64,000 nt of DNA from Streptomyces xylophagus (GCF_000716435.1 NZ_JNWO01000007.1:868001-932000), one strand, 5' to 3'; counted from the stretch's first letter, positions 28,891 through 38,299 are shown. The notes: a model not told the origin generated them from the letters alone. Numbers and translations are program-made.

Positions 28891-30120
28891 ATGGCACAGC
28901 TGCTACAAGAAGTCGACCCGGACGAGGTCGGACTGGATCACAAGGCGTTGGACCGCCTGGACCAGCACTTCGCCCACTACGTCGACGTGGAGCGCCTGCC
29001 GGGCTTCCTGGTGTCCGTGGCCCGCGGCGGCCGCGTCGCCCACCTCACCGCCCACGGACACCGCGATGTCGCGGCCGGACTCCCCGTCACGCCGGACACG
29101 TTGTACCGGATCTACTCCATGACCAAGCCGGTCACCGCGGTCGCCGCGCTGCTCCTGGTCGAGGAGGGCAGGCTCTCGCTGGACGACCCGGTCGGTGACC
29201 ACCTCCCGGCCTTCGCGGACATGCGGGTCTACGACAGCGGTTCCGGCTCCGACGTGAAGACGCGGCCGGTGGAGCAGCCGATGCTGATCCGGCATCTGAT
29301 GACCCACACCTCGGGCCTGACCTTCGCCTTCTATCACTCGCACCCCGTCGACGCCCTCTACCGGGAGGCGCACCTGGAGTCGTCCGTGCCTCCCGGCGCG
29401 AACCTCGCCGAGACGATCGACATCTACGCGAGTCTGCCGCTCCAGTTCGAGCCGGGCACACAGTGGAACTACTCCGTCGCCTCCAATGTGCTGGGCCGGG
29501 TCATCGAGGTGGTGTCCGGGCAGCGGCTCGACGAGTTCTTCGCCGAGCGGATCTTCCGGCCGCTCGGCATGCCCGACGCCGGCTTCCAGGTCCCGGACGA
29601 AAAGGCCGACCGGCTCTCCGAGTTGTACGGCGACGCCGAGGGCGGCGGTATCGAGCCGATCGCCGGGCTGCCACTGCGGGGCGGCCGGCCGCGGTTCCTG
29701 TCGGGCAGCGGCGGGATGGCGGCGAGCCCGTACGACGTGCACCGGTTCGCGGAGTTCCTGCGGCGCCGGGGCGAACTCGACGGCGTCCGGCTGCTCGCCC
29801 CCGAGACCGTCGACCTCATGGCAAGCAACCACCTCCCCGACGGCGCCGACATGCGTGCCTTCGGCAGCCCCGCCCACCAGGAGTCCGGCAACGACGGCAT
29901 CGGCTTCGGGCTCAGTGTCTCCGTGGTCATCGACCCCGAACGCACCCAGTCCCCCACGGGACTGGGCACGTTCGGGTGGAGCGGGGCGGCGACGACGACG
30001 TTCTGGGTGGACCCGAGCCAGGATCTCACCGTGCAGTTCATGACGCAGCTGCGGCCGAAGTCGTCGCTGAAGATCATGCCGGAGCTGAAGCAGCTGGTGC
30101 ACGAGGCGGTCGTGGACTGA
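28891..30120 (+). CDS. Serine hydrolase, class C beta-lactamase/esterase family
   Basis: The 409-residue protein has the nucleophile motif S76-M-T-K79 (YRIYSMTKPVTA) and the second motif starting at Tyr194 (WNYSVASN). A GWSG segment near the C-terminus stands in for the KTG/HxG box. No signal peptide is visible, so it is probably a cytoplasmic esterase or D-aminopeptidase-like enzyme rather than a beta-lactamase. ATG 28891 has GGAGGAG 5 nt upstream. It is convergent with the saccharopine-type genes. Confidence 0.88.
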   Translation: MAQLLQEVDPDEVGLDHKALDRLDQHFAHYVDVERLPGFLVSVARGGRVAHLTAHGHRDVAAGLPVTPDTLYRIYSMTKPVTAVAALLLVEEGRLSLDDPVGDHLPAFADMRVYDSGSGSDVKTRPVEQPMLIRHLMTHTSGLTFAFYHSHPVDALYREAHLESSVPPGANLAETIDIYASLPLQFEPGTQWNYSVASNVLGRVIEVVSGQRLDEFFAERIFRPLGMPDAGFQVPDEKADRLSELYGDAEGGGIEPIAGLPLRGGRPRFLSGSGGMAASPYDVHRFAEFLRRRGELDGVRLLAPETVDLMASNHLPDGADMRAFGSPAHQESGNDGIGFGLSVSVVIDPERTQSPTGLGTFGWSGAATTTFWVDPSQDLTVQFMTQLRPKSSLKIMPELKQLVHEAVVD

Positions 30121-30159
30121 GCCGCCCGGTCACGGCCACCGAGCCACACGCACCCACCG

Positions 30160-31314
30160 CTACTGATCCACCCGCAAGGTGAACTCCAGCCCCTCCCCCG
30201 CCAGTTCGCTCAGCCACTCCCGTGACCGTTCCGCCGTCTCCGCCGCCCGGTTCAGACCGGACGGCAGGTCGTCGGACAGGATGTGGCGGACGGCGAGGGA
30301 GAGCGGACGCGAGACGCAGCGGGCCATCGCGCTCTCCTCCTCGTCGCCGACCAGGTCGAGGAGGTAGCTGCCGGACCAGGTCCGGCCCGTGTCGTCCCGG
30401 ACGTCGAGGGACACGGCCAGGACGACTCGGTCGTGGTCGGCGTCCGTGGTGGGGTAGGTGGCCGCCAACTCCCTTGCCAGCGCGGCGATCCGCGTGTCGT
30501 CGCCCGCCTTCAGTTCGTCGAACACCGCGTCCCAGGCCCGCAGCCAGCCCTCCAGACGCAGCGTCCCCCGCACGAACGTCCGCGGCTGCCAGGCCGCCGG
30601 CAGCCCGTACTGCTCGATGAACGGCATACTGTCCCGGTTCGGATAGACCTCGAAGGTCTCGCCGTCGACGACGTGCGGCCGGGTCACCTCCCAGGGCCGT
30701 TCGGCGACCGTCTCCACGCCGTCCTCCAGGTAGCGCGCCGGCGAGCGCAGCGCGCCCAGCACCCCGGCCGGCGCCCAACTGAAGCGGTACCGGAAGTCGT
30801 TGGGCACCGCCGGCACACCACCGCAGTACGAGGTGAGGCGGTACGAGGCCGCCGTGCCCGCACCGATCGCCTCCCGGGCGCGGGCGACGAGGCTGTGGGC
30901 GAAGAGGTGGTCGATGCCGGGGTCGAGACCGGCCTCGGTGAGGACGACGACGCCCGCCTTCTCGGCCGCCGGTACCTGTTCGAGCACGGCGTCCGAGACA
31001 TAGCTGGAGCAGGCGAAATGCGCCTGGCGTCGGACACAGGCGGCCAGCAGCGCGGCGTGTTCGGGCGCGGGCAGCATGGAGACGACGACGTCTCCGGGCG
31101 CCAGTTCGGCGGTGAGCGCGGCGAGCGTGAACGCACGCGGTTCCGCGCGGCCCGTCAGGCCCAGGTGGTCGAGGGCCTGAGCCGCACGCTCCTCGGTGCG
31201 GTGCCACAGCCGCACCCGCTCGGCGGCATCACACAGCAGGGCGAGACCGCTGCCCGTGGACAGCCCGGCGCCGATCCAGTGGACGGTACCGCTCGCGCGC
31301 ACCACCTCAGACAT
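30160..31314 (-). CDS. Saccharopine dehydrogenase homologue (glutamate-forming, LYS9-like)
   Basis: The 384-residue protein has an N-terminal Rossmann segment (VHWIGAGLSTGSGLALLCD) and the LYS9-like catalytic region with LTEAGLDPGIDHLFAHSLV and TSYCGGVPAVP...YRFSWAP. In the saccharopine pathway this family joins or splits glutamate and aminoadipate semialdehyde. It is the last gene of a five-gene minus-strand operon and its ATG overlaps the upstream LYS1-like gene by 8 nt. The first glycine motif is GAGLSTGSG rather than GxGxxG, so coenzyme use may differ. Confidence 0.83.
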   Translation of the reverse strand: MSEVVRASGTVHWIGAGLSTGSGLALLCDAAERVRLWHRTEERAAQALDHLGLTGRAEPRAFTLAALTAELAPGDVVVSMLPAPEHAALLAACVRRQAHFACSSYVSDAVLEQVPAAEKAGVVVLTEAGLDPGIDHLFAHSLVARAREAIGAGTAASYRLTSYCGGVPAVPNDFRYRFSWAPAGVLGALRSPARYLEDGVETVAERPWEVTRPHVVDGETFEVYPNRDSMPFIEQYGLPAAWQPRTFVRGTLRLEGWLRAWDAVFDELKAGDDTRIAALARELAATYPTTDADHDRVVLAVSLDVRDDTGRTWSGSYLLDLVGDEEESAMARCVSRPLSLAVRHILSDDLPSGLNRAAETAERSREWLSELAGEGLEFTLRVDQ

Positions 31315-32380
31315 GGCCCAACTCCCCTTCCACGGCGGTGATGTCGATGCCGAGTTCTCGGCACTTCGTACGGAACAGGTCCAGGCAGCGACCCCACGCC
31401 CCGCCCGTCCCGAAGTCCAGGAGCTGGGGCAGCAGTGCCGCCGAGAAGTCGGTGCTCGACTCTCTCGGCAGCAGGGACGGCAGGTTGTCGATCGCGATGA
31501 GGTCGAGCGGGGGCCGCTCGCGCAACTGCCGTACCGGGTCGTCCCATTCGGTCGTGCGGTCGTAGACCGGCAGCACGTTCAGGGGCGAGCCCACGTCGCA
31601 GGTGACGTCGGAGACGGTACGGAGCAGGCGGGCCGGGTCGTCGAGGTCCTCCGCGCGGAGGAAGGGCGGGACGGGGGTGGTCGCCAGGACGCAGTTGACC
31701 AGTACGTCGTGGGCCAACAGGGCCGGGCGGTCCAGGTTCTGGGTCTCGGCGAGGTCCCAACAGGTCGGTTCGACACCGGCGGCGGAGAAAGCCACGCGCG
31801 CTCCCCGGCCGCTGCGGCCCAGCGCGCCGATCACCAGCGCGCTGAACTCCGCGTCCCCGGGGGCGGGTTGGAGGGTCTTGTCCAGCTCCTCCTTCGAGGT
31901 GGGCGTCAGCGGGGCGACCAGGCGGCCCCGGTGCTGGAGTACGGCGAGGGCCGCGCCCAGGTAGCCCGCCCAGAAGCCGAACGCGGCGAGGCGGCGTCCG
32001 TCGTCGTCCACCAGGTATTCGAGATCGAGCAGCGCCCCTCCTCCTGCCCCGAACCGCCTCAGCAGGTCGCTCGCCCCCGGCTGGCCCTTGTAGGCGTGCC
32101 CGAAGAAGATGTGGCGGTGGGTCAACTCGGCCGGCTTGTCCGGGAGTTCCTTCAGGCCGAGGATCACCGCATCCCGCGGCGCCGACACCCAGGAACCCGC
32201 GGGTGCCACCCGGGCGCCGACCGCCTCGTACTCCTCGATGGGGAAGATCCGTTGCGGAGACTCCTCGACCGTGAGGGTCACCCCGTTCTCGACGAGTCGG
32301 CGGGCGTCGGAGGGGACGACCGGGGTGCGGCGCTCGGTCGTGCGGGCCTCGTGGCGCAGCCACAGATGGAGCTCGGTCAT
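31307..32380 (-). CDS. Saccharopine dehydrogenase homologue (lysine-forming, LYS1-like)
   Basis: The 357-residue protein has the alanine-dehydrogenase/PNT-like N-terminal domain of LYS1 (LRHEARTTERRTPVVPSDAR with RTPV, ILGLKELPD, HRHIFFGHAYKGQPGA) and the C-terminal region DNLPSLLPRESSTDFSAALLP. The family interconverts lysine plus 2-oxoglutarate and saccharopine with NAD+. Its presence next to a LYS9-like gene in a streptomycete, which makes lysine by the diaminopimelate route, points to catabolism or a special metabolite. It overlaps the FAD gene by 4 nt. Confidence 0.85.
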   Translation of the reverse strand: MTELHLWLRHEARTTERRTPVVPSDARRLVENGVTLTVEESPQRIFPIEEYEAVGARVAPAGSWVSAPRDAVILGLKELPDKPAELTHRHIFFGHAYKGQPGASDLLRRFGAGGGALLDLEYLVDDDGRRLAAFGFWAGYLGAALAVLQHRGRLVAPLTPTSKEELDKTLQPAPGDAEFSALVIGALGRSGRGARVAFSAAGVEPTCWDLAETQNLDRPALLAHDVLVNCVLATTPVPPFLRAEDLDDPARLLRTVSDVTCDVGSPLNVLPVYDRTTEWDDPVRQLRERPPLDLIAIDNLPSLLPRESSTDFSAALLPQLLDFGTGGAWGRCLDLFRTKCRELGIDITAVEGELGHV

Positions 32381-33522
32381 ACCAGGTTGACCTCCGGACG
32401 CGGGGCGTCGGCCGCGAACCGGCCGGCGCTCAGGGGGCTGACGTCCACGAAGGGTACGTGGCCGAGGTACAGGTCGCGGACGACCTCGCCGACGGCCGGT
32501 CCCTGCAGGAAACCGTGGCCGGAGAAGCCGGTGGCGTAGAGGAAGCGGGAGACCGAAGTGGCCTCGCCGATCAGGGCGTTGTGGTCCGGGGTGTTCTCGT
32601 AGAGGCCGGCCCAGCCGCCGGTGCGGCGCAGCTCCAGGAGGTCGGGGGCGCGGCGGCGCATGGCCTCGGCGAGGCGGGGGATCCAGCGGTCGTGGGTGTC
32701 GGTGGCGAAGCCGGGACGCTCGTCGGGGTCGGACATGCCGACGAGGAGGCCGGGGCCCTCACTGTGGAAGTAGAGGCTGGTGGTGAAGTCGATCGTCATG
32801 GGGAGGTTCGGCGGCAGGCCCGTCACCGGTTCCGTGACCGCGATCTGGCGGCGCAGTGGCTGCACGGGGAGGTCCACGCCGGCCATCGCGCCGATCCCCT
32901 TGGACCAGGCACCGGCCGCGCAGATCACCGTGTTCGTGTCGATGCGGCCGAGGGTCGTCAGCACAGCGGTGATGGTGTCGCCGTGCGTCTCGATGCCGGT
33001 GACGTCGGTGTGGCGCAGGATCGTCGCGCCGTGGGCCCGGGCCGCGGAGGCGTAGCCGTGGACGACGGCCTCGGGGGTGCAGTGGCCGTCGTCGGGCGAG
33101 TAGGCGGCGGCGAGCAGCCCTTCGGTACTGATCAGCGGGGAGAGCCGCTGGGCCTCGGCCGGGTCGATCATGCGGCTGCGCACGTCGAGGGAGTTCTGCA
33201 GGCGGACGCCCGCCTCGAAGTTGGCGACCTCCTCGGGCGTCGACAGCAGGAACAGGTAGCCGACGCGATGTAACCCGATGTCGTACCCGGTGTCCTCCTC
33301 GAAGCGGTCGAAGGCCTCCAGGCTGCGCGCGCCGAGCTGCACGTTGAGCCCGTCGGAGAACTGTGCCCGCACTCCGCCGGCCGCTTTGGAGGTGGACCCG
33401 GCGGCGAGTTCGTCCCGTTCGACCAGGACGACGTCTCTGACGCCGGCGCGGGCCAGGTGGTAGGCGATGCTCGTACCGATGACCCCGCCGCCGATGACGA
33501 CGACCTCGGCCTGACGTTTCAC
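32377..33522 (-). CDS. FAD-dependent amino-acid oxidase (DAO/sarcosine oxidase-beta-like)
   Basis: The 381-residue protein begins with the FAD Rossmann motif VVVIGGGVIGTSIAYHLARAG. It has the DAO-family SKAAGGVRAQFSDGLN segment and a C-terminal GWAGLYENTPDHNALIG...GFSGHGF motif. It should oxidise a secondary or primary amine next to a carboxylate, such as a D-amino acid, pipecolate-like or opine compound, with O2 or another acceptor. The GTG start overlaps the cyclodeaminase-like gene by 4 nt. Confidence 0.88.
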   Translation of the reverse strand: MKRQAEVVVIGGGVIGTSIAYHLARAGVRDVVLVERDELAAGSTSKAAGGVRAQFSDGLNVQLGARSLEAFDRFEEDTGYDIGLHRVGYLFLLSTPEEVANFEAGVRLQNSLDVRSRMIDPAEAQRLSPLISTEGLLAAAYSPDDGHCTPEAVVHGYASAARAHGATILRHTDVTGIETHGDTITAVLTTLGRIDTNTVICAAGAWSKGIGAMAGVDLPVQPLRRQIAVTEPVTGLPPNLPMTIDFTTSLYFHSEGPGLLVGMSDPDERPGFATDTHDRWIPRLAEAMRRRAPDLLELRRTGGWAGLYENTPDHNALIGEATSVSRFLYATGFSGHGFLQGPAVGEVVRDLYLGHVPFVDVSPLSAGRFAADAPRPEVNLV

Positions 33523-34490
33523 GGGCGCTCCTTCTGTGCCGCGTCGATGACGGCCCAGGCCGCTGCCGCGTCCTGGATGCCGAGTCCGACGCTGTTGTAG
33601 TAGACGATGTCGTCCACTCCGGTACGGGCGCTGCGGCGGCCGGTGAGTACGGCGCCGAGCGGGATCAGGTCGTCGGGGGCGAGCAGTCCGTCGCGCAGGG
33701 CGGTCACGACCGGTCCGGCGTGCCCGGCGGCGGTCTCCGGGTCGTCGACCACGACGGCCGCCGATCGTCGTAGGACTTCGGCGTCGACCTCGCTGCGGGT
33801 GGGTTCGAAGGAGCCGACGCTGACGACCGTGCAGCCGGGCGTGAGCCAGGCGCCGTGCACCACGGGGGTGGTGCTGAGGGTGCAGGCGGCGACCACGGAC
33901 GCGCCGGTCACGGCTTCCTTCGCGGTGTCCACCGCCTCGACGGGGAAGGGCAGTTGGGCGGAGAGCGCTTCTGCGGCGTGTGCGCGTCGCTGCGGGTTCG
34001 GGCTCCACAGTCGTACGGACTTCAGGTCCCGGACCCGGGCGATCGCGCGGACATGGGCGAGGGCCTGGGTGCCGGAGCCGAGGACGGCGAGACGGTCGGC
34101 GTCGGGGACGGCCAGGGCGTCGACGGCGACCGCGCTACCGGCGGCCGTGCGCAGGGTGGTCACCGCCGTGCCGTCCATGACCGCGACCAGTTGCCCGGTG
34201 CGCGGGTCGAGGGCACTGATCACCGCGTGGACGGTGGGCAGTCCGGCCTTCGCGTTGGCGGGGTTGACGCTGCCGAACTTCGCGACCGCCCCGGTGTCCG
34301 CCGACAGCCGGGAGACATAGGCGAAGACGACGCTGTCGTCGAAGCGGCTCGGGTGCATGATCTTGCCGGGCAGGTCGGCGTCGCCGGCACCGAGCGCGGT
34401 GAAGGCCGCGCGCTGCGAGGCGATGGCCGCGTCGGCGTCGAGCAGGTGCCTGATCCGGTCGCCGGAGAGGAAGAGGACGTCGTCGGTCAT
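33519..34490 (-). CDS. Ornithine cyclodeaminase/mu-crystallin family protein
   Basis: The 323-residue protein shows AKFGSVNPANAKAGLPTVHA, TLRTAAGSAVAVDAL and the NAD-binding LAVLGSGTQALAHVRAIARV. Family members include ornithine and lysine cyclodeaminases (giving proline or pipecolate) and imine reductases. Pairing with an FAD oxidase suggests an imine reductase or cyclodeaminase role around pipecolate-type compounds. The ATG follows GGAAGAGGGA, and only 33 nt separate it from the upstream GTP cyclohydrolase gene. Confidence 0.88.
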   Translation of the reverse strand: MTDDVLFLSGDRIRHLLDADAAIASQRAAFTALGAGDADLPGKIMHPSRFDDSVVFAYVSRLSADTGAVAKFGSVNPANAKAGLPTVHAVISALDPRTGQLVAVMDGTAVTTLRTAAGSAVAVDALAVPDADRLAVLGSGTQALAHVRAIARVRDLKSVRLWSPNPQRRAHAAEALSAQLPFPVEAVDTAKEAVTGASVVAACTLSTTPVVHGAWLTPGCTVVSVGSFEPTRSEVDAEVLRRSAAVVVDDPETAAGHAGPVVTALRDGLLAPDDLIPLGAVLTGRRSARTGVDDIVYYNSVGLGIQDAAAAWAVIDAAQKERP

Positions 34491-34523
34491 TCCCTCTTCC
34501 TATCCGGACTCCGCTCGCCGGAA

Positions 34524-35186
34524 TCAGGACCAGTGCGCCACCGCGTCCAGATGGGGCAGGTGGTGGTCGAGGCGCTCCCGCTTGGTGCGGAGATAGGTGA
34601 TGTTGTTCTCGCAGGGCGGGATCAACAGCGGTACCTCTTCGGAGACCTTGATGCCGTGTTCCAGCAACGCCTCGCGTTTGCGCGGGTTGTTGGAGAGCAG
34701 GCGGACGCTCGCCACCCCGAGGTCGTGCAGGATCTCGGCGGCGACGCCGTAGTCGCGGGCGTCGACCGGCAGGCCGAGGGCGAGGTTCGCTTCGACGGTG
34801 TCCAGGCCCTCCGCCTGCAGGGCCATCGCGCGCAACTTGGCGAGCAGGCCTATCCCGCGGCCCTCGTGGCCCCTCAAGTAGACGACGATGCCCCGGCCTT
34901 CGGCGACCACGGCCCGCATCGCCGCGTCCAACTGGTCGCCGCACTCGCAGTGCTGGGAGCCGAAGGCATCACCCGTCAGGCACTCCGAGTGGAGTCGGGT
35001 GAGTACGTCGTCCGTGCCGATGTCGCCGTAGACCAGGGCCACTTGCTCGTCACCGCGGTCGTGGTCCAGGTAGCCGATCGCCTGGAATTTGCCGTACACG
35101 GTGGGCAAGGGAGCATTCACGACGCGTTCCACGCCCGTGGGCTGTGGAGACTTCTTCTTGCCGAGTACGCCAATGTTTTCTGTCAT
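34524..35186 (-). CDS. GTP cyclohydrolase II variant (formylamino-pyrimidine-producing type)
   Basis: The 220-residue protein has the RibA zinc site (Cys69, Cys80, Cys82 in SECLTGDAFGSQHCECG) and the arginine loop YLRGHEGRGIGLL. Where RibA has the catalytic Tyr in KIRAYALQ, this protein has Met121 (KLRAMALQ). For the S. coelicolor homologue SCO6655 I recall published work showing that a Met here makes the enzyme stop at 2-amino-5-formylamino-6-ribosylamino-pyrimidinone phosphate. It therefore probably serves a pathway other than riboflavin. ATG 35186 was chosen (TAGGAA upstream). It heads the minus-strand operon and is divergent from the amidohydrolase gene. Confidence 0.9.
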   Translation of the reverse strand: MTENIGVLGKKKSPQPTGVERVVNAPLPTVYGKFQAIGYLDHDRGDEQVALVYGDIGTDDVLTRLHSECLTGDAFGSQHCECGDQLDAAMRAVVAEGRGIVVYLRGHEGRGIGLLAKLRAMALQAEGLDTVEANLALGLPVDARDYGVAAEILHDLGVASVRLLSNNPRKREALLEHGIKVSEEVPLLIPPCENNITYLRTKRERLDHHLPHLDAVAHWS

Positions 35187-35224
35187 GATCTGGTTCCTAA
35201 GCAGAGACGAAAGGCCGTGAAAAA

Positions 35225-35980
35225 ATGAATGGTTCGGACTCACGGACGGCGGCATACGGACTGGTGCCGGCGGACACCACGGAGGACGTACGGACTAGGG
35301 GGGCAAGTCTTTCAACACAGGTCGCCGTCCTTCCGGTCGGCAGTTTCGAGCAGCACGGCCCGTTCCTCCCGCTGGCGACCGACACCCTCGTCGCCTGTGC
35401 CGTCGCCCGGGAGATCGCGGCGGCGTACCCGGTGCATCTGCTCCCACCGGTGACGATCGCCTGCTCGCACGAGCACGCGGCCTGGCCGGGGACCGTCAGC
35501 ATCTCTTCCGTGACCCTTCATGCGGTGGTGCGGGACATCGCTGATTCGCTCCGCCGGTCGGGGGTCGAGACCCTGGTGGTGGTCAACGGTCACGGCGGAA
35601 ACTACGTGCTGGGCAACGTCGTTCAGGAGTCCTCCGCGCGCGGTGAGCGGATGGCGCTGTTCCCGGCCGCCGAGGACTGGGAGACGGCGCTGGAGCGGGC
35701 GGGGGTGGTGACCTCGTTGCTCACCGATATGCATGCGGGGGAAATCGAGACCTCCATTCTGCTGCACGCTCATCCCGAATTGATCCGTCCCGGTTATGAG
35801 ACCTCCGATTTCGTCGCCGACGACCGTCGCCATCTCCTGACGCTCGGTATGTCCGGCTATACCGAGTCGGGCGTCATCGGGCGCCCGTCCCTCGGCTCGG
35901 CGGAAAAGGGGAAGGCACTGCTGGCGAGCCTCGCCGATTCCTTCGGCGCGTATTTCTCGATGCTGACCGCGGACGCCTGA
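35225..35980 (+). CDS. Creatininase-family amidohydrolase
   Basis: The 251-residue protein has the creatininase metal motifs PVGSFEQHGPFLPLATD (Glu42, His44, Asp53), VVVNGHGGN (His123) and DMHAGEIETS (Glu173). The archaeal family member ArfB removes the formyl group from the formylamino-pyrimidine made by GTP cyclohydrolase III. Because this gene is 38 nt from and divergent to a cyclohydrolase predicted to make the same formylated compound, a deformylase role is a sensible guess. Its 3' end overlaps the convergent flippase-like gene by 124 nt. Confidence 0.88.
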   Translation: MNGSDSRTAAYGLVPADTTEDVRTRGASLSTQVAVLPVGSFEQHGPFLPLATDTLVACAVAREIAAAYPVHLLPPVTIACSHEHAAWPGTVSISSVTLHAVVRDIADSLRRSGVETLVVVNGHGGNYVLGNVVQESSARGERMALFPAAEDWETALERAGVVTSLLTDMHAGEIETSILLHAHPELIRPGYETSDFVADDRRHLLTLGMSGYTESGVIGRPSLGSAEKGKALLASLADSFGAYFSMLTADA

Positions 35981-37209
35981 GCGGGTTCCGGGTCCGGTAC
36001 GGCGGTGCCGGTCCCGGCGGTGCGCAGGCCGGTGTACCAGCGGGCGACCAGGACCAGCAGGCCGGGCGCGGCGGCGGCGAAGCTGAGCACGCCGTAGATC
36101 ACGGAGACGGACAGGCCGCTGCTCGCGCCCAGGCCGGCGGCGCCGAACGCCCAAGCGGTGACGCCCTCGCGGGGGCCCCAGCCGCCGACGTTCAGCGGCA
36201 GGCCCATGGCGACCAGCGCGAGGACCGCGATCGGCAGCAGCTGGGCGACGGTGGCGGCGGATCCGGCGGCCCGGGCGGCGACCACGAACATCGCGAGGTG
36301 GCCCGCCAGGATGATCAGCGAGGAGACGGTGACGCCGGGCCAGTTGGCGCGGGAGAACAGTCCGGCGCGCGCCTCGTCGAGGGTGGTGCGCAGCGCGCGG
36401 CCGCGGCGGGTGGCGGTGGGCGGGCGGTTCATCCGCAGGGCGGCCACGACCGCCAACGCCCCGACGGCGCCGAGGAGTACGAGTGGGGCGATGCTGCGGG
36501 CGTCGGCCATCACCGGGGAGTCGAGGCCCAGCAGGACCGCCACCCCCACGACGGCCAGCGCGATCTGGCCCGCGACGCGCTCCAGGACCACGGCGCGTAC
36601 GGCGCGGCCCATGTCGCCGGCGCTCTGTCCGTGCCGGACCGCCCGGTGCACGTCGCCGAGGATGCCGCCGGGCAGGGCCGCGTTCAGGAACAGGGCGCGG
36701 TAGTAGTCGGCGACGGCCGGGCCGAGCGGCAGTTTGATGCGCAGTCCGCGCGCCACCAGGGCCCACCGCCAGGCGCTGAACACCGTGGTGACGACCCCGA
36801 TCCCGAGCCCGATCAGCAGCGTCGGTACGTCGATGCGGCGCAGCCCGTCCAGGAAGACGCCGGTGCCCAGGCGCCACAGGAGGACGCCGAGGATGGTGAC
36901 ACCGGCGACGGTGCCGAAGTGGGTGCGTACCGCGCGGGAGTTCACCCGGGTCAGGATCGCGCCCAGGACGCGGCGGGCGCCGGAAGCGCGGTCGGTGCCG
37001 GGGCGCGGGGCGGCGACGATCACGCCGATGCGGTCGCCGGAGACGGCCGAGCTGTGCAGCGGCGGGGTGTGCCGAGGCCGTCGCTGCACCTGCTGCACCG
37101 CGTTCTCGGCACGCAGTTCGAGGGCGACCGGCGCGGACCGCTCCACGCGCACCCTGCGCGTCTTGGTGGCCGCCCGCGGTGCGACCGTCCTCATCGTCTC
37201 GACGCTCAT
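35857..37209 (-). CDS. Lysylphosphatidylglycerol synthase-type integral membrane protein (flippase-like)
   Basis: The 450-residue protein has an N-terminal basic, disordered stretch of about 80 residues. About eight hydrophobic segments follow with the family motifs FSAWRWALVARGL, YYRALFLNAALPGGILGDVHRA and LPLNVGGWGPREGVTAWAFG (PF03706). Members of this family move or modify lipids and lipid-linked glycans in the membrane. It is the last gene of a PTPS-glycosyltransferase-methyltransferase operon, overlapping the upstream stop by 4 nt. The last 40 codons run antisense to the creatininase-family gene, an unusually long overlap. Confidence 0.83.
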   Translation of the reverse strand: MSVETMRTVAPRAATKTRRVRVERSAPVALELRAENAVQQVQRRPRHTPPLHSSAVSGDRIGVIVAAPRPGTDRASGARRVLGAILTRVNSRAVRTHFGTVAGVTILGVLLWRLGTGVFLDGLRRIDVPTLLIGLGIGVVTTVFSAWRWALVARGLRIKLPLGPAVADYYRALFLNAALPGGILGDVHRAVRHGQSAGDMGRAVRAVVLERVAGQIALAVVGVAVLLGLDSPVMADARSIAPLVLLGAVGALAVVAALRMNRPPTATRRGRALRTTLDEARAGLFSRANWPGVTVSSLIILAGHLAMFVVAARAAGSAATVAQLLPIAVLALVAMGLPLNVGGWGPREGVTAWAFGAAGLGASSGLSVSVIYGVLSFAAAAPGLLVLVARWYTGLRTAGTGTAVPDPEPAQASAVSIEKYAPKESARLASSAFPFSAEPRDGRPMTPDSV

Positions 37210-38299
37210 GACGTTCCCCCCGTCGGCCGGGCCAGCGCCAGCAGATCGCTGTGGTGGACCAGCACCGTCAACTCCCCTGCCGCGCAGGCCGCCAGGCGCT
37301 GTTCCAGATAGCGGTCGGCGCGTTCCTTCAGTTCGGGGCGCTCCTCGACGGCGGCGCCGACCCAGCCGCGCAGCCACTCGGCGGTGAGCGCGGCCTCGTC
37401 GGGGCCGAGCCGCCAGGCGCTCGGGTGGACCCGGACCGTCGCGCCGTGCGCGGCGAACGCCTCGCAGGTGACGGTGACGGCGTCCGGGCCGAGGAGTCCG
37501 TCGCGCCGCTGGTGGGCGTTGAACGCGTCGGCGATCTCCGCGTCCATCGGTTCGGACGGGGTGATCTCGACCCGTCCGGCCACGGAGAGGGTGAGGAGCG
37601 CGGGGCATCCGGCGCCGACACAGGCGGCGACGAGCGCGTCGACCTCCTCGCGGGTGAGGACGTCCAGCAGTGCGGAGGCCGTCACCAGCGAGGCGCCGAC
37701 CAGCGCGTCCGGGGTCAGCCGGGCCACGTCGCCGCGCCGGGTCTCGACCGTCACGCGGCTGCCGTCGGCGGCGGCACGCGGGGAGGCCACGGCGGCGAAG
37801 TGCAGGAGATAGGGGTCGCGGTCGTGCAGGATCCAGTGCTGGGCGCCGTCGAGGCGGGGCGCGAGCCACCGTCCCATCGAGCCGGTGCCGCAGCCCAGGT
37901 CGTGGATGACGACCCCGGACCGGCCCGGCAGGTTGGCGAGCCGGATGCGCAGCGGGTCGAGCAGCTCGGGCGCCCGCGCGACGGCGTCGGCACCCTCCCG
38001 CAGCTCCAGCCACTCGGGCGCGTAGCGCGGCGGATCGTCGGGACCGACGTCCCGCAGCCGTACGGTGGCCCGCTCGCCGGGGCGGTTCGCGGGCCCGGCG
38101 CCGGGGATCACGGAACCCGGCCCGGTCTGCTCGCCGGCATCCGCTGAAACCGTCCCCGCCATCACGTCCTCCGGCCCCGGCCGCTCGGCCGTCGCGTCCT
38201 GCACTGCGGGCTGCGCCGGGGGCACCAACATGCCCAGCGGTACGCCCCTGGGACCCGGCTGCGCCGGAATCCGTCCGGTCTGTGCGGCCTGCGTGTTCG

